Source of the DNA: Seiridium cupressi
Taxonomy: Eukaryota; Ascomycota; Sordariomycetes; Amphisphaeriales; Sporocadaceae
Assembly: GCA_036674765.1 (NCBI GenBank)
Contig: JARVKI010000057.1
Span: 212,295-276,294 of the forward strand
Direction: 5' to 3'
Length of the DNA: 64,000 nt
In this document: positions 47,893-60,700 of the stretch, piece by piece
Numbering within the stretch: the stretch's first letter is position 1
Layout of the letters: each line of letters opens with the position of its first letter
Position numbers and translations under genes: made by a program
Notes under the pieces: generated by a model
Seen by the model: the letters and a program-made list of their open reading frames with translations, nothing else
Told to the model about the DNA's origin: nothing
Database searches by the model: none

Positions 47893-48926
47893 ATGAAGAT
47901 TGAAGGAAGAACATTCATCATCTCCGGCGGGTAAGAACTCTCATGCCGAAGCCTACTCATTTATAATCACATGTCACCAGTTCAAGGTCTCTCCCCAAGA
48001 ATGCATCCCTTCCCCAACTCGACCTCTCACCCCATATAGCAGCGCTAACGTAGAACTCAGTGCCTCGGGCCTAGGACAAGCATGCGTGGAGACGCTCGTC
48101 GCCTCGGGCGGCTATGTGGCAGTCTTTGACATGAACGATGAAAACGGCGCTGCCATCGTCAAGAAACTTGGACCGCAAACAAAGTTCTTCGTTTGCAATG
48201 TGCTCGAGACAGACAGCATCAAGGCAGCTGTTGAGGGGGTAGTGGCTTGGATCAAGGAAACGGGCAAGCCGCTCGGCGGTGTGATACCGGCGGCTGGGGT
48301 TAGTACGCCAGCTACAGTAAGTGACGTGACTGCCCATCTTCTTCGCTGGAACTATGTACTGTGATACCATCATCCAAAGTGATGAGAAGGGACAGCTTGA
48401 ATAAATTCCGACTCGACTAACAAATTTCTAGATGCTCGACCGCGACGGTAACGCTATGAGTCTAGACGACTTCGACTTTGTCCTCAATGTCAACCTACGA
48501 GGGACCATTGATCTCGTCCGGCAATCTCTCGTCCACCTTGCCAAAGTGGAGCCATCCAAAGCCGATGGCGAGCGCGGCATCGTGATAATGGTTGCCTCAT
48601 CCGCGGCCTTTGACGGGCAGAAGGGACAGGTTTCGTACTCGGCCTCCAAAGGTGCTGTCACCGCCATGACTTTGCCCATGACGAGAGACCTGGCGCGGTA
48701 TGGTATTAGAGTAGTCACTATCGCACCGAGCCTTTTTGTCAGTAGGATGACAAGCATGATGAGCGACAAGGTCCGAGGTAGTTTGGAGAAGGCCATGGAG
48801 TTTCCAAGACGGGCTGGCCAGCCAGAAGAGTTCGCAGCACTTGCTAAACATGCGATTGAGAATACCATGCTAAACGGAACGGTTCTAAGACTCGATGGTG
48901 GAATGAGAATGCCCAGTAAAATGTAA
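47893..48926 (+). CDS. Short-chain dehydrogenase/reductase (HSD10-like)
   Basis: NAD(P)-dependent SDR, 262 aa. Exons are 47893-47930, 48061-48316 and 48432-48926; introns of 130 nt (GTAAGA, branch GCTAAC, ACTCAG) and 115 nt (GTAAGT..TTCTAG). The first junction falls in the cofactor motif and gives FIISGG-ASGLGQACVETLV, matching (T/S)GGxxGxG. An acidic residue ends strand 2 (AVFDMNDENG), suggesting NAD preference. GGVIPAAGVSTPAT replaces the NAAG motif; LNVNLRGTIDLVRQS, VMVASSAAFDGQKGQ and the catalytic YSASKGAV (Tyr-x3-Lys) follow in order. The C-terminal LNGTVLRLDGGMRM is standard. It resembles 3-hydroxyacyl-CoA dehydrogenase type 2 (HSD10), but the substrate is inferred only from the overall pattern. 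Confidence 0.92.
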
Positions 48927-49322
48927 TAGGTTACCATAAGTATTAGATGTATATACTGGCGTACTCAGCGACCCTCTGCATTGCCGGTCCTTGACCATCT
49001 AAGTATTGGAAGTTGGTCATGACATTTATATTGACGCGGCTCATGGTCCGAAAAGAAATCGGGAATGGACATCGAGAGGAAGGAGGACTATGGCAGTAGA
49101 AGCGCCAGTCCTCGTCTCAAGGCATATTTGGTAAATCGTTTTCCTATCGCGCTCAAGCAATTCTCTACAGAAGAACTCATGATCCGAAGCAGTTCAGTAA
49201 ACCTTGCTCGTCAACTCCCTCTTGGCACCTTCGCGGCTAATGCCTCGCGACTCACAGTCGTACGATTGCTGAATAAGCTCCTCGAGGGTCTAATCCCGCT
49301 TAACGTACCCATCGAAGGAACC
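48927..49322. other. Intergenic, convergent 3' ends
   Basis: 3' flanks of the SDR and the dsRNA-binding-domain gene. Nothing else is seen. Confidence 0.5.
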
Positions 49323-50567
49323 TCAACGACCGCCTCCACGATCGCTACGAAGGGGTGATCGCGATCGCCGACGCGAATTGAGAGCTGACTCTCGCAGCTT
49401 GCTTCCTAGGGCAAATCCTTCCAAAAAGGCATGCGCGGCTGCTGGATTGGCCATAGTGCTTGCACTAGGACCGGCGATTTGGCCGTATAGGCTCTGAATT
49501 CGCGTCAACAGCCGACGCTCCTCCTCTTGCTCAGACAGGGCTCCCTGCTTCTTGGTCTTATCGTCAGGCCGGTGGTTGACCTTGCCTTCAGCCTTCAAGT
49601 TGGCCTTCTCTTGGGCCCTGTGGGACAGACCGCCTAGAACAGGCGTCTTTCGAATGTACTCAACGGCGCGTTGAGACAGCGCCTGCTTGGCATCGGCGGC
49701 CGAATCCCAACAGCGCGAATCATTCATCGTAATGCCATTAAGAATAACGGCGCATTGGTACGTGCCATCATAATTGACCCACTCCTGGAACTGGGGGTTG
49801 AAGTGCCGTTTCTGACATTCGGCACTCAAGATGGAAGTCCATGTTGGTGTTCCGACGCCAGGGGTCGGAATCCTAGTATTACCACCGGCGTAACGATCAT
49901 GAACCCAATTCTTGCCATTCTTGTCCCCATTGGGGCCAGTATTAGATTGTGGCATGAACGGATGGGACATGGGTCGAGCCATACTGGGAGCTGTGGGATA
50001 GACGGCCTGATTGACTGCAAGAGAATGATGTGTAAGCGATGTGTCGCTATCGCTGTGCATGCCCTGTTGGAAGGTGGGGAAAATGGGACCTGGATGAAGA
50101 GTCAGATGAGCTGAGATCTGTTTGACGTGAGTGTGTACACACCATAGACAGGGTCAGTCGAAGATCGGAAGCTGCCCTGGTTGTGATTGTTTATTGTGGT
50201 CGGCTGGGCGCCAGAATTGGTGATGTCGACAGGGCCTGTATGGCCAAGCATCTGGCGAAAGCGGTACTGTCCAGAACCTTTCTCAGGGCTGGGGCCGTTG
50301 AGGCTGTCAAAATTCTCCTTCTTAATGGAGACATTTGCTGGGGCAGCACGCGCAGTAGAATTGGCTGATGGGCCAGAAGCCTCTTGCCGAAGAGTCAAGA
50401 CTTCTAGACATGTCTTGGTTAGCCAGAAGTGCAAACGCACAAATATGCATGCGTGCACGGGTGCGCGCAGTGCGGCATGCAGCAGGGTCTCAGCAAGATA
50501 TGCTTGGATTACCTTTTTCGACATCCTGGGTGGTTTTGTCACTCGTGAGCGTGTCCATGACTGCCAT
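49323..50567 (-). CDS. dsRNA-binding-domain protein
   Basis: 360-aa protein with a probable double-stranded RNA-binding motif. Exons are 50567-50513, 50403-50143 and 50089-49323; introns of 109 nt (GTAATC, branch GCTAAC, GTCTAG) and 53 nt (GTGTGT..ATCCAG). The start is MAVMDTLTSDKTTQDVEK. The first ~180 residues are Ser/Pro/Asn-rich, probably disordered. The domain begins near WTSILSAECQKRHFNPQFQE, followed by VNYDGTYQCAVILNGI and DSAADAKQALSQRAVEYIR, the helix-beta3-helix order of a DRBM. An acidic/Lys helix follows (KADEEERRLL-like: EQEEERRLLTRIQSLYGQIA) and the tail is Arg/Ser-rich (SRRRSRSPLRSDRGGGR), typical of RNA-associated nuclear proteins. RNA target unknown. Confidence 0.82.
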
Positions 50568-52894
50568 GTTGCGTGCAGTGAAGCTTGATGCGGCGCTGCT
50601 TGGTTCGGGACTTTTGGCAGTGTCTTGGTGATCTAGAGTGACCTACTTAAGTGGGCGGTGATTGAAAGTAGAGTGGAAATCAGTAATATGCCTGAGGCTT
50701 CGGTCTGATAGGGAAGTCGCGGCCCGATGTTGGGACGGTCACGTCCATGGAATAATGTGGAATAGGCGGTTTGTTTGGTCGCCGAAAGCCTAGTATTGAT
50801 TGCAAAGGAAGTTCTTGAGTTCGAGAACTTAGCCTCTTCAGGTTGAGCTCAGGCAGGAACCAAACCATCGGGTCTGGGCAGACATAATTAGCTTGTTCAA
50901 AAAAGCGAAGAACATGAAGTTACGTCCTGGTCGCCTTAGGTACTTCTAGACGCGTTGAGTGTATCCTCTGTCATTCCCAGTCTATCGTTGCTCGGATAGC
51001 TCTCGCCGGATTGTTTTGCTTGAAATGCCCTTTGTATTGACACGTGCTGAGCAGGTAAATATTGACGCTGATGGAGAACCAAGTCTTTATATCTCGGAAA
51101 AATTAGACATGGCTTGTATTAGAGTACGGCGTGCTACGCTCTGTTTGCATCTCGAGCTTCGGTTAACTCGTTTGGAACGGCAACGAGCAACTTAGTCTGC
51201 AGCATGCATCTTTACCTCAGGCAATTACCTGCTTTGAGGAATTCTATATAAGCCTTAGGAGCCCAGATTGAGTCATCAGCAATTCTTGTTAGCATAAATC
51301 GTACCCGTTAGTGAAGTACACCTACGCTTTGTTTCTGTGCTTCGAGACCGAGGAATATCGTAGACCGTAGGTAATAAAATAATTTTCTAGACATGTCGAT
51401 GTCTCTAAGATCACCAGGCTGAATACCGATCTCAACGTAGCCAGGACATAAGTGCCTGATCATAATCTACATAAATATGACTTTATGGCGTTTCTTTTTC
51501 CCTCTTTCTTCGCTTTTATACACTCGTACAAGCCCGATGTTGCTGATATGCACAGTCTTAGGTTGTGTTAGTATCTTACCATATCGCTCGCCGTATTGCT
51601 ACTATATTCGAGACTTGAAACTTGTCTGTTGCGTCAGCTGGGCCACAATTATTGTCTCATTAGGAATGTCGTTATATTTGGGAAATTAAATTCGTACTTT
51701 CGAGCGAGATTGCTTTTTGGTAGCGCGAAATCCGTATTAGTGACGGGTTTCTTTGGCTTGCTGTCAGAGTGCCCTTGAGCTTCCCCATACAACATGGTCC
51801 AGCTACTCACCTTCTAGCTCATCGCGGCCTCCTCAAGATGCTGATATCTATATAGAGGGACTGTATACATGGAATTTGGCTGGTAGATGATGTCTAATTA
51901 CACATTACTACGTTCGATGGATGCTTAATCACAATACAACTTCCGCGGGAAACCTTGACGTCCATCTTACGGCGCCGGTAAAGGCGCATGAACATTGAAG
52001 AAAGGCATTTTGTATGTAGGATGACTCCTTCCTCAATTCCGGCACGATGTAGTGCTTTCAAGGTTTCCATCAGCTGGGATGTGACTAGTGGAATGGAAAG
52101 GACAAGAATTATCAACACCCGGTATGTGCAGTCTATTATTAAGCCTGCTGAACTCTTGGAGCATTATACAAGATTCCATTTGCTTGGAAGCATTCGGGTA
52201 CTTTTCCATACTCTCACTCTGCAAACTTTGTGAGATGACTACTTCATATTCCCAAGGGCACAATACATCAGATGCCCCCGGCCCACATACTCCGATCATA
52301 TGCGTATCGAATCATTGTGTCTCTCTGTACATGTACTTACCGCTGGCTTTGCTGGCGATCGCGCTAACCCTGATTAAGACCAGGAGTTCGTTCCTCCGCC
52401 CCCCTTGAATAGGCTAGCTTATCATCCTCCACATGTCAGTGGGGACTTTCGCCGTTACGTTACTCGAGGTACAAGAAGCCCACGATATCTATGTCACATA
52501 ATGGGTACTTGTTTTGAGATTGATGGCTTGTTTCGCTTTTCTCAGAGTCAGATGACATTTGTAGTGGTGCCGAAACAAGATCGAGGAGCTCGCGCGAGTT
52601 CTAGCTGCCGAGATCAGAATAACAAAACAGACTTGGGAATGCCCAAATCGCAAAACTCATATGCAGGTACTCAAGATCGTCGCACTACAAATTGCGGCTG
52701 CAGCTTCACTCATTTGGAATCGACCAAGTCAACGTCCGACGGTTCGGAGCCAATAGGCGGAGAGCTAGGTGCACTTCGGCCGCCGCTGTCCCGCATTGCA
52801 TACTGTCTTGCCTACATCATCCGCTTATAGTTCGGATCCTCCAGCTTGTCATATAAAGGGCCTAGAGATGCAGGTACTTCGCGTTCTGCTTCCT
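50568..52894. other. 2.3-kb gene-poor spacer
   Basis: No supported coding region. Frames at 51477-51689 and 52405-52830 lack motifs. Composition drifts towards A+T between 51200 and 52300. Confidence 0.5.
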
Positions 52895-52945
52895 CATTCT
52901 CCCCCTCCTCCTTCTTCTTCCTCCCCCTTCTTATACTCTCGGCTT
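52895..52945 (+). promoter_or_regulatory. Pyrimidine-rich core promoter/leader of the beta-mannosidase gene
   Basis: A long C/T tract (CTCCCCCTCCTCCTTCTTCT-like) 45-95 bases before ATG 52990, of the kind that surrounds transcription starts in filamentous fungi. A weak TATAAA lies upstream at 52852-52857. Confidence 0.5.
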
Positions 52946-52989
52946 CCTAGACGGCGAGTCGGAATATACCTGACCACCTTGACCTTGCC

Positions 52990-55584
52990 ATGGAGCCCCG
53001 CACCGTAACCCCGATTGACCAGCAATGGACGTTTAAACAAGCGGACAAGGACGACAGCACATATCTCCCAGTTGCACAGTTTCCTACAAATGTCCACCTA
53101 GATCTGTTGTCTCATAAGCTCATCCCTGATCCTTTCATTGGTAAAAATGAGCTAGACGTTCAGTGGATTGGAGAGCAAGTCTGGGTGTACCGGACGGTGT
53201 TCAAAACGCCTTCTGGCGCCGGCGGCTCTGCCAAAGCTGTCTTGGCATTCGATGGGCTTGATACCTTTGCGACAGTGGTACTTAATGGCGAGACCATATT
53301 GCAGACAGAGAACATGTTCCTTCCAGAACGTGTAGATGTCTCGTCTATCCTCAGGAAAGATGGCGAGAATGAGCTGGTGATCACGTTTGACAGTGCGTAT
53401 CTGCGAGGTTGGAAGCTGGTTGAGGAACACCCCGACCATAAATGGGGCTGTTGGAACGGTGATAGCTCAAGGCTGGCTGTGAGAAAGTCACAATACCATT
53501 GGGTAAGTTCAGCTGTTTGATACACTATCATAGGCTCTTGCTCACAGCCACAGGGATGGGACTGGGGCCCCGCTCTGCTTACCTGCGGTCCCTGGAGGCC
53601 AATAAGCCTCGAGATATACGAGGCGAGGATATCGGATCTGTGGTGCGATGTCGACGTAGTGGATTCTCTCAAGACTGCCACGGTAAAGATCAATACAGCC
53701 ATTGAGGGGAGTCCCGCCAAGGTGCGGTTCGATGTATCCTTGAACAACCAGTCGCTAGCGAGCCAAGAGGTCGAAGGGGCAGATGCAACATTCACCATCA
53801 ATGATCCGGAGCTATGGTACCCCGTCCGATATGGAAATCAGCCTCTCTATACGATTAAAGCAACACTGTTGAGCGATGGCCAGGAGATCGATTCGGTCAG
53901 TAAGAAGATTGGTCTTAGGAAGGCTCGACTTGTCCAGAGACCCCTCAAGGAGCAGCCAGGAACATCGTTCTTCTTCGAGGTCAACAATATTCCCTTGTTT
54001 TGTGGTGGCAGTGATTGGATTCCGGCTGACAATTTCATCCCCCGCATCAGCAAGGAAAAGTACCACGATTGGGTCAAGTTAGTGGCTGATGGTAATCAAT
54101 TCATGATACGAGTGTGGGGCGGTGGCATCTACGAAGAACAAGCCTTCTATGATGCCTGCGATGAGCTAGGTATTCTTGTGTGGCAAGACTTCATGTTTGG
54201 CTGCGGGAACTATCCCGCGTGGCCGAAACTCCTCGAATCCATCAAGAAAGAGGCCGAAGAGAACATCAAGCTCCTGAGACACCACCCAAGTATCGTGATA
54301 TGGGCCGGCAACAATGAAGACTACCAGTACGCCGAGAGTGAAAACCTCACGTGGGATCAGCATGACCACAATGCTGAAGGTTGGTTGAAGACCGACTTCC
54401 CAGCCCGTTATATCTACGAAAAGATTCTACCAGACGCATGCAAGGAGCTAATACCGACAACCTACTATCACCCTGGCAGCCCTTGGGGAGGGGTAGATAC
54501 CCATGACCCGACTGTTGGTGACATCCATCAATGGAATGTTTGGCACGGAACTCAAGAGAAATACCAAAACTTCGATAAGCTCGTCGGACGTTTCGTATCC
54601 GAGTTCGGCATGGAGGCGTTCCCGTCAGTCAAAACCATTGACGCCTTCTTACCACTTGGCAAAGACGATCCTGATCGCTATCCCCAATCTTCAACCATTG
54701 ACTTCCATAACAAGGCAGATGGGCACGAGCGACGCATCGCCCTATACTTGGTCGAGAACATGCGCTATGCACCGGATCCATTAGAGCAATTCGTCTACTC
54801 CACCCAGCTTATGCAGGCCGAATGTCTGGCCTCTGCCTATCGCCTCTGGAAGAGACAATGGAAAGGGCCGGGCCGCGAGTATTGCGCCGGAGCCCTCGTG
54901 TGGCAGATCAACGACTGCTGGCCTGTGACGAGTTGGGCTATCTGTGACTATTATCTTCGTCCGAAGCACGCGTATTTCACCGTGAAGCGAGAGATGGCGC
55001 CCATAAGCGTTGGCATGACACGGCGAGAGCTTAAGACGCCTCGAGATAAGTACACCCGGGTTCACATCGACACCAAGGTTGAGATTGAGATTTGGGGATC
55101 CAATCTCATGCTAGAGGACCTGGAAGTGGACTGTGTTGTCAAGGCTTGGGATGTCGAGACCGGCCAGGAAACTTACTCCAAGACAGAAGTGGAGAAATTG
55201 CTCTTGCCAAAGAATCAAAGCACCGAAGTTGTGGCTATGGATGTCCCTGCACCAAAGAAAGGCGACGAAGCTAAGACTGTCGTGGCCAGCTACCTGATTC
55301 GAGACGGCAAGCAGATTGCACGATACGTCAACTGGCCGGAACCATTGAAGTACCTGCACCTGCAGAAGCCCAAACAACTCAAGGCAGAGCTTAGCGACGA
55401 CACCACATCTGTCGCCATTAGTGCTGAAGTACCCGTCAAAGGTGTTGCCTTGGAGTGTGAGGATGACGAGGTCAAGTTCGAGGACAACCTCGTTGATATT
55501 GTACCAGGAGAGGCCGTTACCATCGCCGTCAAGGGCGCGAAGCAGTCAAGCAAAATCACAACACGCTACTTGGGTATGATCTAG
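52990..55584 (+). CDS. mndB: Beta-mannosidase, GH2, intracellular type (MndB-like)
   Basis: Hydrolyses terminal beta-1,4-mannose from manno-oligosaccharides, the last step of mannan breakdown. 847 aa in two exons, 52990-53502 and 53554-55584; the 51-nt phase-0 intron (GTAAGT..CCACAG) joins RKSQYHW to GWDWGPALLTCG. No signal peptide (starts MEPRTVTPIDQQW), so it is cytosolic like MndB rather than secreted MndA. The N-terminal sugar-binding jelly roll (VWVYRTVFKTPSG, FDGLDTFATVVLNGE) precedes the barrel. The acid/base Glu is in VIWAGNNEDYQY and the nucleophile Glu in FVSEFGMEAFPS. SDWIPADNFIPR and RVWGGGIYEEQAFYD are also GH2-mannosidase landmarks. A C-terminal beta domain follows. Length and motifs match the family. 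It converges tail to tail with the polyol dehydrogenase. Confidence 0.95.
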
Positions 55585-55826
55585 CCAAATAAGACTATTG
55601 AACATAGCATAGAACTTATTTGTTATAAGTGGAGAAAAGTTTTGCTCATTACGAGATCCAAGTCTGCGTATTAACATGGTTAGGTAGAAATAGGCATTTC
55701 ACCCTTGTTCGACTCATAAGAATACTGTTGCACAAACGTACATGTAGTTTTCTAACCAGTACAACCGCCGCCCACAACACCAACGCTCCCAATTGATCAT
55801 AAGCATAGCAACCAAGGAAGATCAGC

Positions 55827-57130
55827 TCATGCTGTAGCTGCCACAGTTCCGGCGCCTTCCTCTAACTTCTCGTTTGGCCCAGCAATTAAGATCTTGATGA
55901 CCTTGCCCTCAGCTACCTTCTTGAAGGCTTCCTCGGCCTGCTCAAATGCCACGATGCCACTGACAAGTTTCTTGACATCAACCTGTCCACTGGCCACCAA
56001 TTCCACGGCCAACTTGTAATCTCCACTTCCGTACCTAAACGACCCCTTGGCCGTCACCTCCTTTAGACATAGCGCCATGATCGGGAAGTTGATGTCAGAC
56101 TTGCCCATGCCACCTTGGACATAATTCCCGCCCATGCGCACTGTGTGCAGACTTGTCTGGATACTCGGCTCGGCGCCGCTGGCGTCGATGACGATATCCG
56201 CACCCTCGGGCAAGCCAATCTCGCGCTTGATGTTGGCCGCGTTCTCCTCCGCCGCCACCCGCTGCGAGATGTACGTATGCGTACTGGCAAAGCTCTTGGC
56301 AAACTCGAGCTTCGACTCCACAATGTCCACGCTGCAAACTTTGGTCGCGCCAAAAGCCTTCGCGACCGCTGCACAGAGCAATCCCACAGGTCCGGCGCCC
56401 ATGACTACTACGGAGGCGCCGGGGGTCACTGAGGCCTGGCGCACGATGTGCACGGCAACGGCGAGCGGCTCAACGAGCGCGCCCTCTTGCAACGAGACGT
56501 TGTCGGGCAGCTTGTAGCAGAAATCCGCGGGCGCGGCCCAGAATCCCGTCAGAGTACCATCATATGGCGGCGTGGCGGCGAACTGCATGTCAGGGCACAG
56601 GTTGTACTTGCCGCCCAGGCAGGGGGTACACCGGCGGCATGGGTACCCGGGCTCGAGGGCTACGCGGTCGCCCTTCTTCAGGGTCTTGACGGACTCGCCC
56701 ACGGAGACGACAGTGCCAGCGCTCTCGTGGCCGAGGACCATGGGGTCCTTCACGACGAAGTGTCCGATTGCGCCGTGCTGCCAATAGTGCACATCGGAAC
56801 CGCAGATACCGGTGTAGTTTATGGCGACGAGGACATCGTGCGGGGAGGCGAGGGAGGGGACGGGGCGGTCGGAATAGGATACAGACTTGGGCTTGTTGAG
56901 GATGAAGGATTTGTTCTAATGAAATTTGTTAAAACCTAGCGTTCCAATGGAGTGTAACATTGGGTGCAGTAAGGGCCAAATCATCTAAAACCTGGCTCCC
57001 GAGAATCTGGAACGAATGTGCCCGCAATCCAGATCAGCAGGAAACCATGTTTTCGGATCTAACATGCCATGTGCCTCGCTTGCTCGTGATAGGGGAACAT
57101 AGTACTCACACTGGCGGATTTGGGATCCAT
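55827..57130 (-). CDS. xdhA: D-xylulose reductase / xylitol-sorbitol dehydrogenase
   Basis: Zinc-dependent medium-chain dehydrogenase, 369 aa, that oxidises xylitol or sorbitol with NAD, as in pentose catabolism. Exons are 57130-57110 (MDPKSAS) and 56915-55827; the 192-nt intron (GTGAGT..CATTAG) is phase 0. Catalytic zinc ligands are Cys in TGICGSDVHYW and His-Glu in VLGHESAG. Structural zinc cysteines occur in PCRRCTPCLGGKYNLC. The cofactor fold has VVVMGAGPVGLLCAAVAKA, with the acid in VCSVDIVESKL that favours NAD. The sequence closely follows fungal XdhA; L-arabinitol dehydrogenase is a close paralogue and cannot be fully excluded. The first exon is tiny, but its splice sites and MDP start are good. 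The gene faces beta-mannosidase across 242 bases of 3' sequence. Confidence 0.93.
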
Positions 57131-57787
57131 CGTGAGATGTATTGTAATTACGACAGACAGTGCGTTGGGTTGTTTTCCCCGGGATAAGGTTGGAATCAAT
57201 CACAGTTCAGAGTTCAGCGGACTGTTTTTGAATCGCCCAGAAAGTCGCGTTGTGTGACGAAGATTAAGAGAAGGGAAAGACGAAGATAAAGTCAACCTGG
57301 AAAAAAAGTGTCACGTACCGCCGCGGTCGGAGCACAATCACTTGACACAATTGGCAAGTATCTTATTTGACCGCTTGGAGGACGAAAGCCCCTCTCGTGG
57401 AGTATTCCTCTGTGAAATCCGAAGCCAATTAGGATGGCCACCCAATCGACATCACGATGATGCCCGCGGTGCTCTGTGGCCTGGCGACGCGGGGCAGCTT
57501 CAGAAGCTATCGGACCCCCCACCAGAGCTAGCATTATTACGACATAGAGCAGATAATTGAGGCATGTCCTGACATTAGAATTCTGGGGTTCCAGTCTATA
57601 TTACCCGCTGTATATACCCGCACCAATCATTCGTTGCATACACCGCAAGCTGCATGTGGACGTCAGGGCCCACATCTTCAGAAGCGCTGCTGCTGGGTTC
57701 GGTTGCGGCGGAACCGTTCCAGAGCCCATGACTCCTGTTTCTCGGGTTCTACAGTGGCTATCTGGTTAGGGCTTATGTGTCTAACTC
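57131..57787. other. Intergenic
   Basis: Promoter of the polyol dehydrogenase and 3' flank of the ABC transporter. No gene is recognised. Confidence 0.5.
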
Positions 57788-60700
57788 TCATCTCGTGCTC
57801 GATTGATACAAATCGGCAAACTTGGATTCCCAGCCAAGCAGTGCTGTAGGCGCGTCAAATTCCTCCAAGACGCCATTGCCCAGCAATGCAACCCTGTCAT
57901 ACCGAGTAACATATGTGAGGCGATGCATAACCGCAAGAACCGTGCAATCTTTGAAGACCGTGTCGATGATGTCCTGCATAATAGATTCGGTATCGCTATC
58001 AACACTGTAAAAACATTAGCCTCGAGATACCTCCAGGTATGGAGCTGGTGGAAGCCGATTCATACCTGCTTGTAGCCTCATCGAGAATCAGGACCTTGCT
58101 TTTTCTGGTAATAGCCCGTGCGAGGCAAAGAAGCTGCTTCTGACCAGCTGACCAGGCCGCTGAGTCAATCTCTTTGCCCAATCCCCCTTTTTCTTGTATT
58201 ATACCCCAGAGGCGGACGCGCTCCAATGCTTGAATAATCTCCTCATCCGGCACTCTTCCAGAGGGGTCGATGTTGAATCGAATGGATCCAGGCATGAGGA
58301 AAGGATCCTGTGGCACGACATTGAGGTGCGATCGGAGGGCTGTACATGGCATAGTGGAAACATCCACTCCGTCGATGGTCATCTGCCCTGCTTGCGTTTC
58401 GATCATCTGAAGCAATGCTAGTATGAGCGAGGTCTTGCCGGACCCAGATCGCCCACATAGGGCAATATGCTCCGAGGGCTTGATTTCCATGGAGACATTC
58501 TTGATCACGGGCTCAGAGTCCGGTCTGTGGGCAGCAACAAGCCCGCGGAACTCGACATTGCCTTGTGCCGGCCAATCCGCCGAAACCTCAGTTATCGAGC
58601 TCTCTTTCTCCTCTGACTCCGCCTCAGCCACGAACCGCTTGACGCGTGCTATAGCGCCGACACTAGACTCCATCATAGTCCACATTTTAATGAGTCTCAT
58701 GAGGACAGTGCTGAAAGTCACAACCATGACCAAGCTGACACCTACATTGCCAGCAGAGAACTTGTCCCGCCAGGTAACCACGATAGCGACAAGGACCACC
58801 GCGAGGCCTGTGACTAACATGTCCAGCACGAAGCTTAGCCAGTGCTGGATGCAATACTGCAGATAGGCCGGGCGCTGTGCTTGATCGATGAATTTATAGT
58901 TGCGCTCCTGGTACTGCGATTGCCAACCGAAGGCACGGATGGTGGCAGCGCCGGCGACGGATTCGATGAAGTGTGTGTATAGAGGAGCCTTGGCTTCGAT
59001 TTCAAGCAGACGAACCTGTCGGGAGGTTTGGAGGTAGAAGGATTGCAGGAAGTACAGGATTGCAATCACAAACGGAGTCGTGACAGCTAGATACCGGGAA
59101 AAGACGATGAGGATGATAGCCTTGGCAAAGGTGGAAAAACCAGCTTCACCGTTGTGAGTCGAGTTATGAGTAGTAAACGAAGAAAGGAAGGCTAAAGGAC
59201 GTAACATACTTGTAACGTAGTTCACCATAATTATTGGCAAGTTCATGTCTATGAGCTCCATGTCCTGGCTAAATCTGTCCAAAGAAAGTTAACATCACTA
59301 GTTTAGCAAGTCGGTCGGGCCAAGGTACAACATTACCTGTTTGTCAAGGTACCCGTATCTGTGGTTGCAAAGAAACGGAGTGGCGCCCTAGTACTCTGTC
59401 AGATTGGTAGGTGAACCGGAGCGGACATCGATCATACCTCATGGTACTCTCAAGTAAGTCGGCGTGAAGACGGAAAGCCGAGTTCGATATTATGTTGATG
59501 AAGCCAACCCTTGAACAGTTGTTAGTAGATGGGGTGCAGAGATTTGGAGATAAACACACCAGCACGAGAAAGCTACCGCCACCACTCCAAACAAGCAGAG
59601 GAATGCGTAGACTCCCATGTATTTGCCTACATCCATGTTCGGTTCAACCGCATTTGCTTCCGACCACCAATCAAGCCAGACCGCTGTTTAGTGATATCAG
59701 TGTGCTTCCATTGCTAACCAGATATAGGATGTGAAGTAGGCGCTTACTAGGAAATTCGGAACAAAATACCCAGACTGCTATGCCTATTAGGAATAGAATA
59801 ATGACCATATGGCCAGAGCTGGCGAAGTAATAGTTATAAACCGACCAGTCTCCGTTTTTGCGTCTGGAATCAGGAGCTTTCTCGTCGTCTTCCAGGATAA
59901 GCGAAACAGAGGGGATTGTTTCCAGGACTGTAGTCTCTATCCGAGTGATATCAATATGATCTGTGGTCTCTTCCGGATCCGGCAAGGCCAAGCCTAGGTT
60001 AGCAACATAACCACCCTTTGACAAGAGTGTTTGTGGGCTTCCAGTTTCGACAACCTTGCCACTTCCGAGAGCGATGATGGTATCAACCATAGTCATCAAC
60101 TTGTCTGCGCATGGTCAGCATCGAGTGCCCAGCTCCAAACAATTTGAAGACCTACGACTGTGCGTGGCGAGAATGACAGTTGAACCGCGGGTACGCAGAA
60201 GACCATTCGCGCCTAATAGACGGCGCGAGATGAGATCGACCGTGTGAGCATCCATACCACTGAAGACATCATCTAGAATGACTATTTGTTCGCGTGAGTA
60301 TATAGCACGCGCTAAGGCCTAGTTTGACCGTATTAGTCAACGCAGTTCAGAGGTCAGGTCAGGTCAAGGTCATGGATCCAACTTACGATTCTTTGTCGTT
60401 GTCCCCCACTGAGGCTGAGACCCTTGCTCCCCACCACTGTACGATCTCCCATCTCCATGGTCTGTAAGTCTTGATCAAGGACGCAAGTCGTCTTGACGGT
60501 TTGATACCATCTCGGATCAAACTGTGAGACGCCGATAATATTACTGCGGATAGTACCATTCTCCAGCCAGGGTTGCTGGGAGCAATACGCAATAGTAGTC
60601 TTGGTGTGAGCTGCAGTACGCGTATCAGAGACTGTCTCGCCTAATATACTTTCTAGTAACATCGTCTTGCCGCTTCCGACGGCTCCGACAATCATTGTCA

